Assembly: GCA_028554755.1 (NCBI GenBank) | Contig: JAPTOF010000014.1 | Span: forward strand, 5,518,001-5,582,000 | DNA length: 64,000 nt | Source: Cordia subcordata | Lineage: Eukaryota; Streptophyta; Magnoliopsida; Boraginales; Cordiaceae | Direction: 5' to 3' | In this document: positions 23,699-37,490 of the stretch, one piece after another | How positions within the stretch are numbered: the first letter of the stretch is position 1 | Layout: each line of letters begins with the position of its first letter | Notes under the pieces: model-generated | What the model was told of the DNA's origin: nothing | Seen by the model: only the letters and a program-made list of their open reading frames with translations | Databases searched by the model: none | Position numbers and translations under genes: made by a program

Positions 23699-25440
23699 AT
23701 CGGCCCCGATAATTTGAGATTCTAGTTTGAAAACAAGAAGAGGTGATCTTCAAGTTGGAGACTTCAGAATCCAGAAAAGCATGTAAGTTTATGCAAAGTC
23801 AAATTCCATATTTATTTTATTAAAATAATACTCGTGGGCACCATGATCACAGACCTTAGCAAACCTGAACTGCAGCAGACACGTGACATGTGCTCTTGTC
23901 CCAGTCCAAGACTCCCTGTTCTTTTATTAAAGTCAATTGGTGTTGGACAAATTTTTTATAATATTACACGTTATAATTATGATTTAATATTTATAAATAT
24001 ATAAATAAAATCCACTTGCATTATATAAAAGCCAATTAAGATGAAAGTCCTTAGGAACTGTTTTAGTGATAAGAATAAGAGAATAACATGATTCACTATC
24101 CAAATTCAAATCTGGTCTATAGTCATTGAGGGATGTCACTTGATTAAATGGGTACAACATTTTTTAGTAGATAATTGCACTTAGGATTCATTAATTAGTG
24201 ATCGGACTCTCCTAGTTAAATTTTTTTATCATTAAAAAAAAGAGACAACTGAGATGAAAATCTCTATAAAGTATCTCCTTGATCATTGTAGCCAAATCAT
24301 CTACACAAGTTAACTAATTTGATGATTCAATCAAATGCATTAATAAACTTTCTTTTTCTCGTTTGTTGGAATGCATTGATAAACTCAAACAATGAAAAAA
24401 AAATACAAGATTTGACCAAAAAGAAGAAGAAATGACAAGATCTTGAAAACAAAAAGGTTAGTTTGGGATATGCTTCTATCAAAACTATAAAATGATGTGG
24501 GGTAAAAAAATAATTTAAAAAGAAAATTAATAAAATATAAGGATCAAACATCTAACTGCCTTTTATTTTCTCTAGTATATTTCAATTTGTGGGTCTTCCT
24601 TATCTAGTTTTCCTTCCCATTAGTCATACTCATCATTAAGACATTTTATAGACAAATAAAATGGCTTAATTAAGCATTTCTTTTATAGTTCTCGATACAA
24701 GGTCTATTTAGAATTTTTTTAATGAGAAAGTAATTTTTCTTAAAAAATTACATCTCTTTTATAGTAAGTATTTGATTTGTCTTTCAAAAAAAATTCCAAA
24801 AAAAGATCAGATCCAATTATTGCCAAAAGTAAAAAGTTTTATATTTTTAGAAAAGCATATCTTTCAAAAATTATAGAAAAAGACACTTTGAGAAAAACCA
24901 ATCTAAACGAACCATAAATTTCTTACCTTAGCTATGCATGAGACATAGTATTTCTTTTATAAGAACATATATCTCTTTTGTGGTATCATATCGGGAATAG
25001 AATTTAGTTTCAAATAGATAGTAATATCACATATAACAATTTGAGACTACGAACAACGGTGTCAGGTTTTGAATCCTTCCTTGCCCACAACTGGTCCAAA
25101 AGGGAAGTACTTTTCCCTTTGAGGGTAAGTATAACATACTAAAAACTATGAAATTCGGGTTTATTCATCGTCCTAACTTAGGAAGTAATTATAATTCATT
25201 AAGAGGTACCTTAACAATTATTATTTAACAATTAAAGAAAGAATAAACTAACCCGCACCAAAATCTTTTCTAAGAATAACCAAACACCCTCTTAACAAGG
25301 GAAGACATTTTCCTTAAATAGTCGCATCGCTTGACGCCCAACTGAGCCCAAGTTTATCTTCGGCCAGTAAAATATGGTAAGTTAATTATTCTATTTAATT
25401 AATTAGAATTAGAAATTAGATCAATAATAATAAAGTAGCA
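23699..25440. other. Upstream intergenic region of the DENN gene with SINE-like scraps
   Basis: No gene seen. Around 24060-24240 a box B-like ATTCAAATCTGG followed by an A-rich end suggests a SINE-like scrap. A similar GGTTTTGAATCC lies near 25066. At 25270 a lone CCAAACACCCTCTTAA is a MITE end without partner. Confidence 0.35.
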
Positions 25441-25538
25441 TTACTATAATTATGCAAAAGCCTCTCTGCTTTTTCTTTTGGAGGTTTCTTCATCGCTGTT
25501 ACTCTCTCAAAACTCTCTTTCTAAAATCCTTCCTAACA

Positions 25539-25540
<2 letters not shown>

Positions 25541-25578
<38 letters not shown>

Positions 25579-25608
25579 CATATACATATATATATATATA
25601 TATATATT
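25541..25608. repeat. Compound microsatellite (TC)18 + (TA)11 in the probable DENN 5' UTR
   Basis: (TC)n at 25541-25576 and (TA)n at 25587-25608. Pyrimidine tracts like this are common around plant transcription starts. It lies just before a candidate 5' UTR splice donor at 25638. Confidence 0.85.
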
Positions 25609-25637
25609 TGCCTCTCTACCCATATATCTGCCAGTAG

Positions 25638-26875
25638 GTAAGTTATAAAGGTAGGTAGTTTTTTTTTTTTTTTGGATGTATTCATTTTTATTATGATTTT
25701 TTCCCTTTATTTTTGGCACTTGGGCATATATCTTTTCGGCTTAATATTCATTATTTTGATAAAAGCGCTTTTTTTTTTCTTTTTTTAGTGAGAATTTACA
25801 GTTCACAGCTTACTTTTGATGGGTTCTATGCTTTAATCATGTGGCTGTTGCTTAGGTTGCTGAAAAGAGTAAAAGAATCGTGATCATTTTGTACCTGTTT
25901 TAGGATACTAATACAAAAAAAGTTGACATTTTTATGTTCTTTTCCAGCTTGTTAACTTGCTAAGAATAAATTAGTTAGTGGAATCGAATCCTTATGGTAT
26001 ATTTATTTGGTTTTAAATGAGAAAAAACAGTAGCTAGCCTGCTTGGTTTACTCGTGTTATCATAGTGGGAGCTCTACAATTTTCTGGGATTTTATAAGAT
26101 GTTAGTTAAGGTTTGTAGTACGAGGCTAAAGATTGAACTTTTGGGTGTCATAGAATCAAAGGGTTTAGGAATAAATTTTGGAAGATTTTTTGGTTATGGT
26201 TCGGATTTCAATCTGTTGGCTGGTTGGTATCTCATGGAAGTGCAAATTTTTGTGCTAAATGACTTCAAATGTTGAGTTCTCGGTGATGAACTTGTGCTAC
26301 TGAAAATTTTTGCGTGGATTATCAATGCTGAGCTAACAGATAAAGAGTATTATTTTATTTGTTTAATTTTCCTTTTCCTAATAGTGGGTTAAGGAGAATG
26401 GGGATTGTGAGACTTGAACTGAGAAAATGTGCTTGTTGAGGGAGTTTGTTATAATTCAACCCCTGCTATCATTTAGAAAGACTAGTCTAGTTAACTTGCT
26501 TTATTCACCGGTGACGCAGAGTTCAGGAACTTTGGTGAAGGAAGTTGTTGCAGGGGAAGAATAATTCTGTTGCCTTCGTATGGTGTAGATGCTGAACCTT
26601 GTACCCAGCTGTTTCCTGCTGTCAATATAAATAAAAGAAAAGGAGCAACAACTAAGATTTGGAGCCAGTTCGTGGAGGCCTTGTTTGGCTTTCTTCTTTT
26701 CTCTGGGCACATGAAATCTGTTAGCGGATAAGCTACTCCACCCACCCACCGACCCACCCACCAGGGAGAACTTTCTAATTTTTAGTGTATGTTGGCATTA
26801 TAGTTCTGCGCAATTTCTGGGGTCTGCTCGCAAACTCCCACTTGAACTCACTTTTGCTTTTGTTTCCCGTGGCAG
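25638..26875 (+). other. Probable 5' UTR intron of the DENN gene
   Basis: A strong donor (AG|GTAAGT at 25637/25638) and an acceptor (CCGTGGCAG at 26867-26875) lie 21 bases before the DENN start codon. The intervening 1.2 kb is non-coding and T-rich. Long leader introns are common in plant housekeeping genes. This is inferred from splice motifs only. Confidence 0.5.
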
Positions 26876-26896
26876 AGAGAGACATAAATTTCAAGT

Positions 26897-29800
26897 ATGG
26901 AGAACAATAACGAGTCTGGTAGTCCTGGATGGAGCACATCATTCTTCTTGCAGACTACTGAAGATGTTGCAAAAGCTGTTGCTGCTGCAGCTTCTGCTGT
27001 TCATTCACCACGACCTTCCGTGGTATATTCAGCAAAAGACGACAGTGGTAGCCAGCTTCAGAAAATTCAGCGCCAAGTTTCTAGATTACTGAAAGGCTTA
27101 TCTAGTCCGCCTGAAGTGAAAAGTGGACTATACAACCCAGAAATACTTACTAGCCAAAAGCGTCAATGGGCAAGCTTTCAGTTGCAGTCCCTGGTATGCT
27201 TTTCTGGGACCTGTAGGCCATGCTTTTTGAAAACAAGAGAGCATTGTTAACCAATTGGCAAAATGACTTTCTTACTTTTGCTTGAGCTAAGTATCTCGGC
27301 CAGTCAATACTTATTAGTTTCATTCTTTAGCAGGCTTTTTCTTTTTTTTTTTTTGTGTGTGTATTTTGCATGTGTTGGGCTGGGGCTTTAGAGGTGAAGA
27401 ATGATTAATGATGAATATCTGTTTAAATATTAGCTATTATTGTGGCAGAATATTATGCATTTCTTTTATATGATGTTGTAATCATGTGATTCCTGGCTTA
27501 TCTTTTGGGATAATGTTACTTTATATGCAGGATCACAGAGTCTGGAAAGAGCCATCAAGGCTTTTTGAGAGCTTGGTAGTTGTTGGACTTCACCCTGACT
27601 GTGATATCCAGGCTCTCCAAAGGCTTTACTTTGCTAGAAAATCTGAAGGTTCTGGGAGATTAAGGAGTGCACTTTATGGTCAACATCCATTTCGTGTGGA
27701 GCCAAACCTTGAACCGCAGGTATTGATCCTTGTACATGACTGTTAATGCATTTGCTTTTAGAGCTTGAAGATTTAATAGTAGCTAGTGAGCTTTAGGTCC
27801 TAGTCTGAACTTGTCTACCATTTGGTCTATTTGAATTAATAGGAATCCCAATGTTACTAAGGAGCATAACCTTAATTATTTGACTGTTATGTTTTAACTT
27901 TCCTTCTTCAGTATATGTTCCAATATTCAGATTAACAATGTAAAAATGATCTTATATACCAGATCTTGTTTGTTTACCCTCCTGAGAAAGAACTGCCGAT
28001 TAAATACAAGGATCTTCTTTCTTTCTGCTTTCCTGGAGGAGTGGAGGTTAGGTTTCAAACACTGGTCTCTTACACCATTTTCAAATTTTGGTCAGTGTAA
28101 AACTCACTTTGCACCCCTGCTGCAGGTTCATGCTGTGGAGAGAACTGCATCAATGAGTGAGTTGAATGAGATACTTCTAGGACAGGTATCTTTGCTACTC
28201 TTTCTATCTTCAGTTATTGGCAATATTTTAGTGAATAACTGATAGAGACTGTGAATAATCAGTTATAATCATATATGTCCCCACTTTGATAAGTTGATTC
28301 TAAAGCTTGAAAACTGGTTTACATTCCTCTCTTCCCTCCCTTTTTCATTCTTCTCTATGAAAACAACAAATAGGACTTATGAGCATGATACCTTCAGTTT
28401 TCTGTTTGCATCTGATGCTCTGATACCATGAAATATCTCTGCTTCTATTCTCCTGATTTCAACTTTTCCCAATACTAGACAATTAAATGAGTTAACATTC
28501 TGCTAGTTTTGCAGGAACATCTTAAACAAAGTGATCAGTCCTTTGTATTCCGCCTTCAGGTACCGAAAGCCTATTCTATTGCCTTTTCTTTTTTCTTCAC
28601 CTTCAGCAATCAGTATATCCCATCTTGTTAGGCAGGGGTTGGAGTTTGTCAGAAGCTGATTTTATATCTTTTACATTCTAGGCTCATTGACTAGATCATC
28701 TTTGTTTGTTTTGTTTTTTTTTTTTTTTTGTTTTTCTTTTTGGTTCTCTTCCTCTCTCTCTCTCTCCCCCTATCTCTCTTTTAAATAAATTATATCATCC
28801 TAATTGAAGCCACAGCTTCTTTTCCTGAACACAACTAACTTCATTTTTAGTATGCAGGATCCAAATGATAGCTTGTGCAATTGAGTTGGATTTATTCATT
28901 TTTGAGTATAAATACTAATTCTAAGGACTGCGTTAGACCACAAAATGGAGAAGATCCATTTTATATTCTTAGTTAAGGGTTCCTCATATGTAGACAATGC
29001 CACAATTGCACCTGCATGTGAACCACAGTTTTAGTCACATGTCTGTTTTCCCAGTTACCTCAAGACCACAGTTTCAGTTTTAGTACCCTTTGATTGTTAG
29101 TTCTAACATCTCATGATTACGTTACAGAGTCTGCTATCTGTTGGTATATTAAGACTTCCCAGTTACCTCAAGACCATTGTTGTTATCAGCCTTATTTGGG
29201 GCGTGACATTCTGATTATGACTCAAGTGGGAGAAGGTTAATTTGGAGGATTATGAAGTAAATTTATGAAATTCTGGTACACACGCCCTGTGTCATGTCAA
29301 TTGTACATCACTGGATGGGCTATATTTGGCTATTTTGTTCAGTTGCCTCCTTGAGCGTCTCTTCTGTTGCACCTTTCTTTGGTTGCAAATGCGTGCTGGG
29401 CACTCTTAATTGTGTAGTCATTCTTAAATAACAAATGACGTTGTAGCTGTGTCTCTTAAAAGTAAAGCATAGGACACTATCCATTTAGTTGAACAATTGA
29501 AGAATGCGCCGAATGGTTTCATGGTCTCAAATATTTTTTGGCGACATTTCCTTCCTCTCATATGAGTACCTTAAGTGAAAGCAAAGTATTCTTTGGGTTC
29601 TAATTAATGCTGTAGCTCCAAGTTTTATTATATGTGACTTTGACCTTGAAAAAATTTACATCTTAATATGAAGCTAGGAACAGGTAATAAGTTTTCTGAA
29701 GACAATAAGAGTGGTGTTCGCCCAAAAAGCAATTAAGAGAAAATGGAGTAAAAGGAAAAAGAAGAGTTTGCCATATATTGCTCTTGCCCTTATTGATTTT

Positions 29801-32800
29801 TGTATCTTTGGCCTTGAGCAAAAGTGTTTGTTGGCATTTGTTCAATGTTGTTGCATAAATTCTTTATGGCCATTTCAAAATTATGAATGTGCCTATAAAT
29901 TATTTTGTTCTGTAACTGTAGAGTTGCATCCTTCTGCTATCTCTTATTTTCATCTTTTTTTCTAGGTTGCTGATGATTCTACTTTATACGGTTGCTGTGT
30001 TCTTGTTGAAGAACTAGTGCAAAAGCCTTCCAGTTTGATTTCCATGATTTCAGAAGGAGAATCTTTTTGCTCAGGGTTAAGTCGCCATATTTTGACCACA
30101 CGCCGTTGTTATTGTCTTCTTTCCAGATTTCCATTTTTCGAACTGCATTTTGGCGTATTGAACAGGTTTGTTATATGACAGCATTTCAGCAATTTTTCCT
30201 AGTTATGAATATGATTTGGGATTGGCATGATTGATTGACACAATAAACTGCAGATGCTATCATCTTGATACTTTCATTGTAGTTTGGTCTTTGGCACTTA
30301 AAATGATGCCATTATCTTCTTTCCTTCTAAATGTTGTTTTTGGCGTCACCAATATCTCTTGTTATTTACAACTGTTGCAGAACTGGGTCCATAGTGCTGT
30401 TGTCTAAAAGGATGATTGATATGCCCTCTTGTTCTTATCCCCAACCCCAAAAGGAAAGAAAGAAAAGGAGCTAACTGCAGATTGGATAATAACATTTGTG
30501 AGAAAGCTTGACAGATGAATTTTTAAAGAAGTCTCCTAGCATATAAAGGGGCTGCATGCAAATGCATTGCTATGATGAATGGATATTTGTTGTGGATGTA
30601 CTGCACATACGAGCTCTGCTTCTTGCTAATATAATGTTTTTTTTACTCTGTTTGTCAAACTAAAGCAATTTCTTTGGGTCAAAGAAAAGAAGCAAATTTA
30701 TATTTCTGTTGGTCTACGTGTGAAGTGACTACTCCTAAGCACAGAAAGATTAGGAGAAAAAGTTATATGTTGCTTTAACTTAATGAAAGAAATGGGAAAT
30801 GATTTTATTATCATAACATATTTCAGTTACATGTGTATATAGTTGACCCCATCTAGTGGAATAAAGCTTGGTTTGGTTTATATGTAACTTTCTGGTGTTA
30901 GATACTTCTGTTAAATTTGTGGTTTTTATGGTATCAAGCTACGTTGCTTCCTGTATGTCATTGGTAAATAATATGTGATATATCTGCTTGTTCTGCAATT
31001 GGTTTCAGTATAGATGTGAATGGGACCTTTCGCTGCCCGAAAACTTTATATGTTGAGATTTAATTTTTGTGCCTTAATTGTTCAACTGTTTTAATGTTGC
31101 AATATGTTCTTTTGTACTTCTCCTTTTGACATTGTTGTTTTTTATTTTGCCTTACCATAGCATCTTCACTGAAGAGAGGTTGGAACGGTTGACAAAGCAT
31201 ATTAATAATCTAGGTTTGGAGTCACCCTCGGGCATTGTTAAAGAAGAAACATTAGAAGTAAAATCTTGCAACACCTTATCGGAGCATAGAACTGTGGATA
31301 TGCTGAATGATACAATTGAAACTTCCCAATCAAGTGCCAGTGACTCAACCTCTGCCCCAGTCAAAGATGATGTCTGTCATGTGGAGGACCAAATTAGAGA
31401 TAGGGAGGATAACTCATCTGTGGGAAGTCTTAAAAATAATACTGTTGTACATGATGTGGAGACGGAGGATCTCTCTGCTAAAAGAGAATCTTTGGTTGGC
31501 TCACAAACCTCTGATGCATGTGATTCTCCCGCTGATGGTATTGTAATAAATAATAAATCAGCCGAAAGGCATTTACCAGATGCTGTTTTCTCACTTGTAC
31601 GATATCAGTATGAAGGCTGTGAATCTTTCTCCAGGTACATCATTTCTGCCCTCACTTACAGTCAATTAGATCTTCCAGATGCAGGTGATAGTTGTTCCCT
31701 CCATTTCTAGAGATGGCACTCTTAATGGTCTAGGCTGCTTTTTCAGCTTAACAAATAATTGCACCAGGGTCCTGTCACTCACTTTGTATTATTTAAAGTA
31801 TTTAAAAATGGTGTCTCTCCTCTGGAGAAGTTAAAAAAAAAATGAATTTATTGTAGTCCTCAAGAGTTCGTGAGATGTATAGTCTTCGGAAGCTTATGAG
31901 ATGTTTTACATTTTAAGGTGGATCATTACCAATAGATCAGGACTTTAAAAAGTTGTCTAATTGAGGAGTAAATTTATAAGAATTTTAATTAGTGCAGGCA
32001 AAACCCTAAATCACACACACAAACACGTGTGTGTATAATTTTGATCTTTTGCATAAGCGTGTATTTAGTTCCTCTTTAAGTAATTTAGCTTACAGGAATT
32101 TCGGAGTTAGAAACATAAGCCATGACAATATAGATCTGCAAAGTTGTCTAGAATGGTCCTTTATATGGGGCATATCATACAACTTATTGCCTTATCATTT
32201 GTTTGACCTAGTTCCCAAGGCTCTTCTGGTGAAGATAGGCATTTTAGAAGTAAAGTTGACAAGTCAGAAATGGAAGAGGCATCCTTCTCTGGTCAAGATG
32301 ATTCCAGTGAACATAATATCATTCTTGAGTGGGCTAAGGTTTGAATTTTGTTTATTAGAGATTACCATTTATATCTTAAACCCCTGTTGCAGTGTGATTT
32401 TTCAACTCAAATCATCTCCCTTATCAGGCCAACAACCGTGGATCCTTGCAAATTATATGTCAATACTACCAATTACAATGCCCACCGAGGGGGTCGACAA
32501 TTAAATTCCACCCATTGGATCACCTGCATCCTTTAGAATATCAAAGATTGGATGAAACACTTCTACATGTTGCTGGATCAACGATTGATTTGAGTTCGTG
32601 CAGTACAAGTTTGGAGTTAGCAGAGGTACACTTAGGCCGCTTGAGTTTTCTTCAGTTAGCAAATGATAGACACTTCCTACATGACCTCCTTGTATGAAGG
32701 TTAAATTTTTTTTTTAGCTGTTTCATTATCATATGGGTTCCTGTTCTTCCAGGCACATGCAGCGCTCATGGTGGAGGAAGAGGCAACTGCTTTATCAGTA

Positions 32801-35800
32801 TGGGCAGTCGCATGTCTGTGTGGTTCCTTGCGGCTTGAACACGTAAGTCAAAGGTTCAGTCTGAAAGTAAAACTCTTAGTTTTTAAATGTCAGAAAAGAT
32901 TGAGATGATTTTCTAGTTGGCTCCTGTGAAATCTGTGTTCTGATGGTTATGCTGCAAATAAGGCCATCATGTTTTGTATTTCTCTCATTGTGCTATATAT
33001 CTTCATGCTGGGCCAGTAATTAATATTAGGTGTGAGGTGAAGCGCATGTAATCTTGTAGGTTTTCATTTAATACTTAAGTCCTATAAAGGAGCATAAGGT
33101 GCACAAAGCCCTTAAAAGAGTCTTGAGCTCAGATGCTACCTTTGACGATGAGCTCAAAGGTGAGCTGATATAACCCCATTTGACAAAGAAGGATGTCATG
33201 CTGATATACAATATGATAGTTTTAAGACTTACACAAGCATTTTTATCCTTCTTATAGGAGCAGCCCTTTCTCTTTATAATATTACAATGATGTGGTTACT
33301 TGTTACGATCCTTTTATAAGACATATATGGCCTCTCTGATGTGATAAGGAGCTCAAGAAGTGAGCTGATATACCCCCACCATTTCACAAAGGGGAATGAC
33401 GTCCTGACGTACAATATAATAGTTTTTAAGAACTATACAAGCATTTATATGTCTTATCTGAGCTATTATTTTGAGATGCTGCTCGGCAAATGATATATTG
33501 ATCGTACATGTGTAATGTTTACATGGATGTGTTGACTATATCAATAATCCAGCAAATAAACATGCATGTCCTATGGCATAAGCTGTAGTGATATGTGGAA
33601 ATATTTTACACAAAAGGAGAGAAAGTTTGAGAACTCCAAATTGATGATGGTTCTTTCCAGTTTCTAGTGAACAAGTAACTTTGTTGGAAAGAAACTATCT
33701 TTTGGTCAGTACACGGGTAATAAATAAGAAAACCAGGGTGTCTGAGATCTATTTCTTGTAATCTTTAGAGGATTTTTCTGAACACTTGATTATATTAGTA
33801 TGGAATTATTAAGAAGCTGGAAAAGGTCTTTTACTTTCTTTCCCCTTGGCTCTCCATTCTCCCTGCCTATCTTCTCAAGTGGTTGGATCACTAGGTCTCT
33901 CTAGGAAGCGGCCTGGCTCAGGGCACTCAATAGGCATGATATCCTTCTAATAGAAACAGCATGATGCATTCCACTGTGACTATACGGGGGCCGGTGCTGC
34001 TTCCTGAAGCCGAATTTATCTGCACGTTCTTAACATCCTCTTCTACAGCTGTTCTGAGTGAATTTTGTACTAGTTCATGTATGACTGCTTTATTGAGATG
34101 CCGTAAGAAATGTTCAATGTCTCAAATTTAGTTCTCCCTTTCTTCATCCCCTATAGCAGAGTGAACATCATAAATTCATGAAATTATTGACCAAGAAAAT
34201 ATTCTGTTCTTTCCTGTCTATATAGAAGTTCTATAAAATTCAATCACTATTATCCCTCGTACTATGTTACAGTGGCACCAGAAGGCTTACCATTGAAGTG
34301 TTAATTTGTGCTTTCTACAGGTATTAACATTGCTCGCAGGGGCTCTACTTGAGAAGCAAATTGTGGTTGTTTGTTCAAATTTGGTAGGTATTTTGTATTA
34401 TAAATATTTTGCCTTCAGTTTTCATTCGATTACCCAAGGCAGAGGAGTGCTGGTTCCTAATGGAAATTATATTTATAGCTCATGTGCGTGCACCATGGTC
34501 ATTTTTGATCATGTTAAGATTACAAATTACGAAAATTTCATTGTCATGCTGCTGTTATGTCTCCCACTGAAGGATAGTCACTTTTCAGAATTTTCATTTT
34601 TCTTGCTCCTGAGTAGCTTCTTCAGCAGTTTCTCGGTGGAGCAATTTCTTACTTCTATGACAGTGTTTGATACTGAATTTGTTTGACATCTAGGGCATAT
34701 TGTCTGCCTCAGTTCTTTCAATTATCCCCCTCATTCGTCCTTATCGGTGGCAGAGCCTCTTGATGCCGGTATTTCCATTTCTTTACCTTTTAGATATTTT
34801 GACTCATTCCAGAGACAATATGTTCATGTAAATTTGAAGAAGCTTCTGGCAGAAACTACTCCCTGAATTTTATTTATTTCAAATTAATTGCAGTAACTGT
34901 ATTTTCTGATTCCAGGTTTTGCCAAATGACATGCTGGATTTTCTGGATGCACCAGTTCCCTATATAGTGAGTTTTCTCATCTTTTAAGTTTCTTCTCATT
35001 TTCCCTCCTTACGATATTCCTTTTTGTTGGTTTGGTTTGGTTATGATATCCCATTGTCTTATAGGATCTGTCTGATCATGTATAGATGTGGAACTAAAGA
35101 AGGTGGAAATGTCCCATTGAGAGTTTATCATCTATCTTCTAAATTATGGATGTTGAAAAGAGAGCTATTTTGTGATGCATCATGAATTTGAATCACGTAT
35201 ATCGAGAGAAGCATTAGTTTCCTTTTAGCTTAAAATTATAGACAATACTCTACTTCCAATGTATAATTTTGATTTCACCATTAATATTTTGTTTTTCCTC
35301 TCCCTTAATCGGACTATATGTATGTATGTATGTATGGATAAGTAGGGGGAGAGAAGGAAGAAGTGTAATAGGTTCTTGTAGTATTCAGTGTGTTTAGATG
35401 TTAGTGCGGATTTTAAACACAAGGCTGTGGTTGCATTTCTTCCAGATACTTTATTAGCTTCTTTTACTGATATTTTATCTTATATTTGAGCAGGTAGGTG
35501 TTAAGAACAAAACCATTGAAGTGCAATCAAAGTTGACAAATGTCATTCTTGTTGATGCGAACAAAAACCAGGTGCATACGACTCAATCAGACTTCCTGGT
35601 ACTAACCACTAAATTTATTGTACTTTCTTTGAGAAGTGGTGCTTACTGCCTAAAGCCAAATCAGTGATTTTTTTAATATTCGGAGGAAGTTTCTTTTTGG
35701 TGAATTATTGTGTGTCACATTTATATTGATGTAACAATGAACAGGTGCAGCTTTTAAAATCAACTTAGATGCAAAATTCTGCGAATCTCATATAGGATAC

Positions 35801-37490
35801 TTAATTCTTGTATAGAAATTTTCTTTATGTTCACTGTTTGTGGTTTTCCACATTCTAGCATTCTTGTCCACGCCAATACCTTCCTATGCATTCTTGAGAC
35901 ACTTAGATCTTCCATCCTTGTTTTGGAATTTAGTGATATGTATTAAATTTTACATTTGTCTTTCTGCATTTGGGTTGTTGATTTGAGAAGGTACATGAAG
36001 TGATTCTGAGTTCATAATTTTTTCAATTAATAGGTGTGAGTTCGCACATGCAAACATTGAAGCCCTCTAAGCATGCTTTTGGATTTATATTTTTTGTTTT
36101 AGATTTCCTCTTGTTAAGTAATTAGCTATAATTTATAAATTTGTATCATTTTAGCTAATCTGATTTAAAGCCACAGGTGAGATCATCAACAATACCACAA
36201 TTACCCCGACAAAGAGATTTGTATTCCCGTCTTAGTCCGTACCATGCAAAGCTTGTTGGAGAAAGCTACTTGGGAAGGAAAAGGCCGGTTTATGAATGTA
36301 CAGATGTGCAGGTGTGAGAGTTATTTTATTGTTGAGTTCAAAATGAGTTCCACTGTTTTATGCACTCCATACCTTTGCTTTTGCATTCTGGATGCCTACC
36401 CTTCCCTCTCAAACCTAAAAGAGAAAGATCTGGGCTATCCTATTATCCTATTATATAGATCCTTCATTGAGCATGAACTTTTACAATATCAGTAAATAGA
36501 TGCACATTAGTACAATCACTACAAACATGGATTTACCATGATCAAGTTAATCAGGTTATAAATGGTGATAGTGTGATCAATAGCTAAACTTTGCAAATCG
36601 TAAGATGTTTAAAGTCAATAACCTACACTTAAAAATTGTCTGTGACTGTATCAGGATCACAATAAAGGGGAATCTCATCCCCCCCACTTTCTCCTCCGGT
36701 GGTGGTTTCCAGGTTTTTGCTTCACACACGTCATTTTGCTTTGTATTGCAGGTTGAAGCTGCCAAGGGTTTCCTTGTGGAGTTGCGATCTTATCTGGATT
36801 CTCTTTGCTCTAACCTACGATCTCACACAATTACTAATGTTCAATCCAACAATGATAAGGTTTGTATTGCAATTTTCTGGGAATATAATGGACACTTCGT
36901 CAAGGTCCTATTTTAGAGTAACCATCCTCAGCTTTTATATTGTTTTTTGTTTGCAAAAGGATATGGTTGGAATAATGCACACACCTAGTGTGCCTGCATA
37001 GACTTGTATATGTATATCCAGTCCATGCAATTAGTGGCCTTTAAACTATGTCTATTTTGCATTATTAAATTTGCTATCAGCACTCAACTCTTATCCTGTG
37101 ATCGTCAGGTGTCATTGCTTTTAAAGGAGAGCTTCATTGAGTCTTTCCCAAGCCGAGATAGACCTTTTATGAAGGTGTGTTTTCCCTTGGCTTCTCAAGT
37201 TTGCCAGAGTAATATGTGTGCACATCACTGTTCTATTCAATATTTCTTTTAAGGATATAAACAGGTGTTGGTTAAGACTCTAGTTAATCTTACTAACATT
37301 CTAAACAAGTTGCCAGCCCCAAGTATGGGACGTTGGTGAATCTTGCATTCGGTTAATTTAGTCAATTGAGGTTGTTCAATAGCAAAATCCTAACACATTA
37401 TTTCCTTATCGTCTACAACAGCTTTTCGTGGACACACAACTCTTCTCTGTGCATACAGATTTTGTACTCTCTTTCTTCCAGAAGGAATAG
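26897..37490 (+). CDS. DENN domain-containing protein (plant AEX-3/DENN type)
   Basis: DENN proteins act as GDP-GTP exchange factors for Rab GTPases in membrane traffic. This matches the Arabidopsis DENN (AEX-3) group rather than SCD1, with no WD40 part. Coding exons: 26897-27193, 27531-27719, 27963-28046, 28126-28185, 28515-28559, 29966-30165, 31161-31634, 32212-32338, 32428-32625, 32753-32842, 34321-34383, 34694-34768, 34916-34966, 35494-35571, 36177-36311, 36752-36859, 37109-37174, 37422-37490. All junctions are GT-AG and the sum is 2,409 nt (802 aa). The uDENN is at about 163-291 (FVYPPEKELPIKYKDLLSF). An acidic Ser-rich linker spans 295-450. The core DENN is at about 455-690 (GALLEKQIVVVCSNLGILS, IPLIRPYRWQSLLMP, DFLDAPVPYI). 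The dDENN reaches the end (FVDTQLFSVHTDFVLSFFQ). Most exons end in phase 0. No defect seen. The exon 8 acceptor was chosen because the next AG would shift the frame. Confidence 0.92.
33149..33460. repeat. Direct repeat pair (about 110 bp, 200 bp apart) in DENN intron 10
   Basis: Units at about 33149-33261 and 33349-33460 share GAGCTCAA, TGAGCTGATATA, CAATAT-ATAGTTTTTAAGA and CAAGCATTTATAT-like blocks. It is a local intronic duplication with no gene content. Confidence 0.65.

Noticed and set aside
25452..25719. ORFs over the TC/TA microsatellite
   Set aside because: Simple-sequence artefacts in the probable DENN 5' leader.
29663..29965. ORFs in DENN intron 5, and similar ones in introns 8, 10, 15 and 16
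   Set aside because: They are intron read-through or lie inside introns and show no domain; splice-joined exons explain the coding signal.
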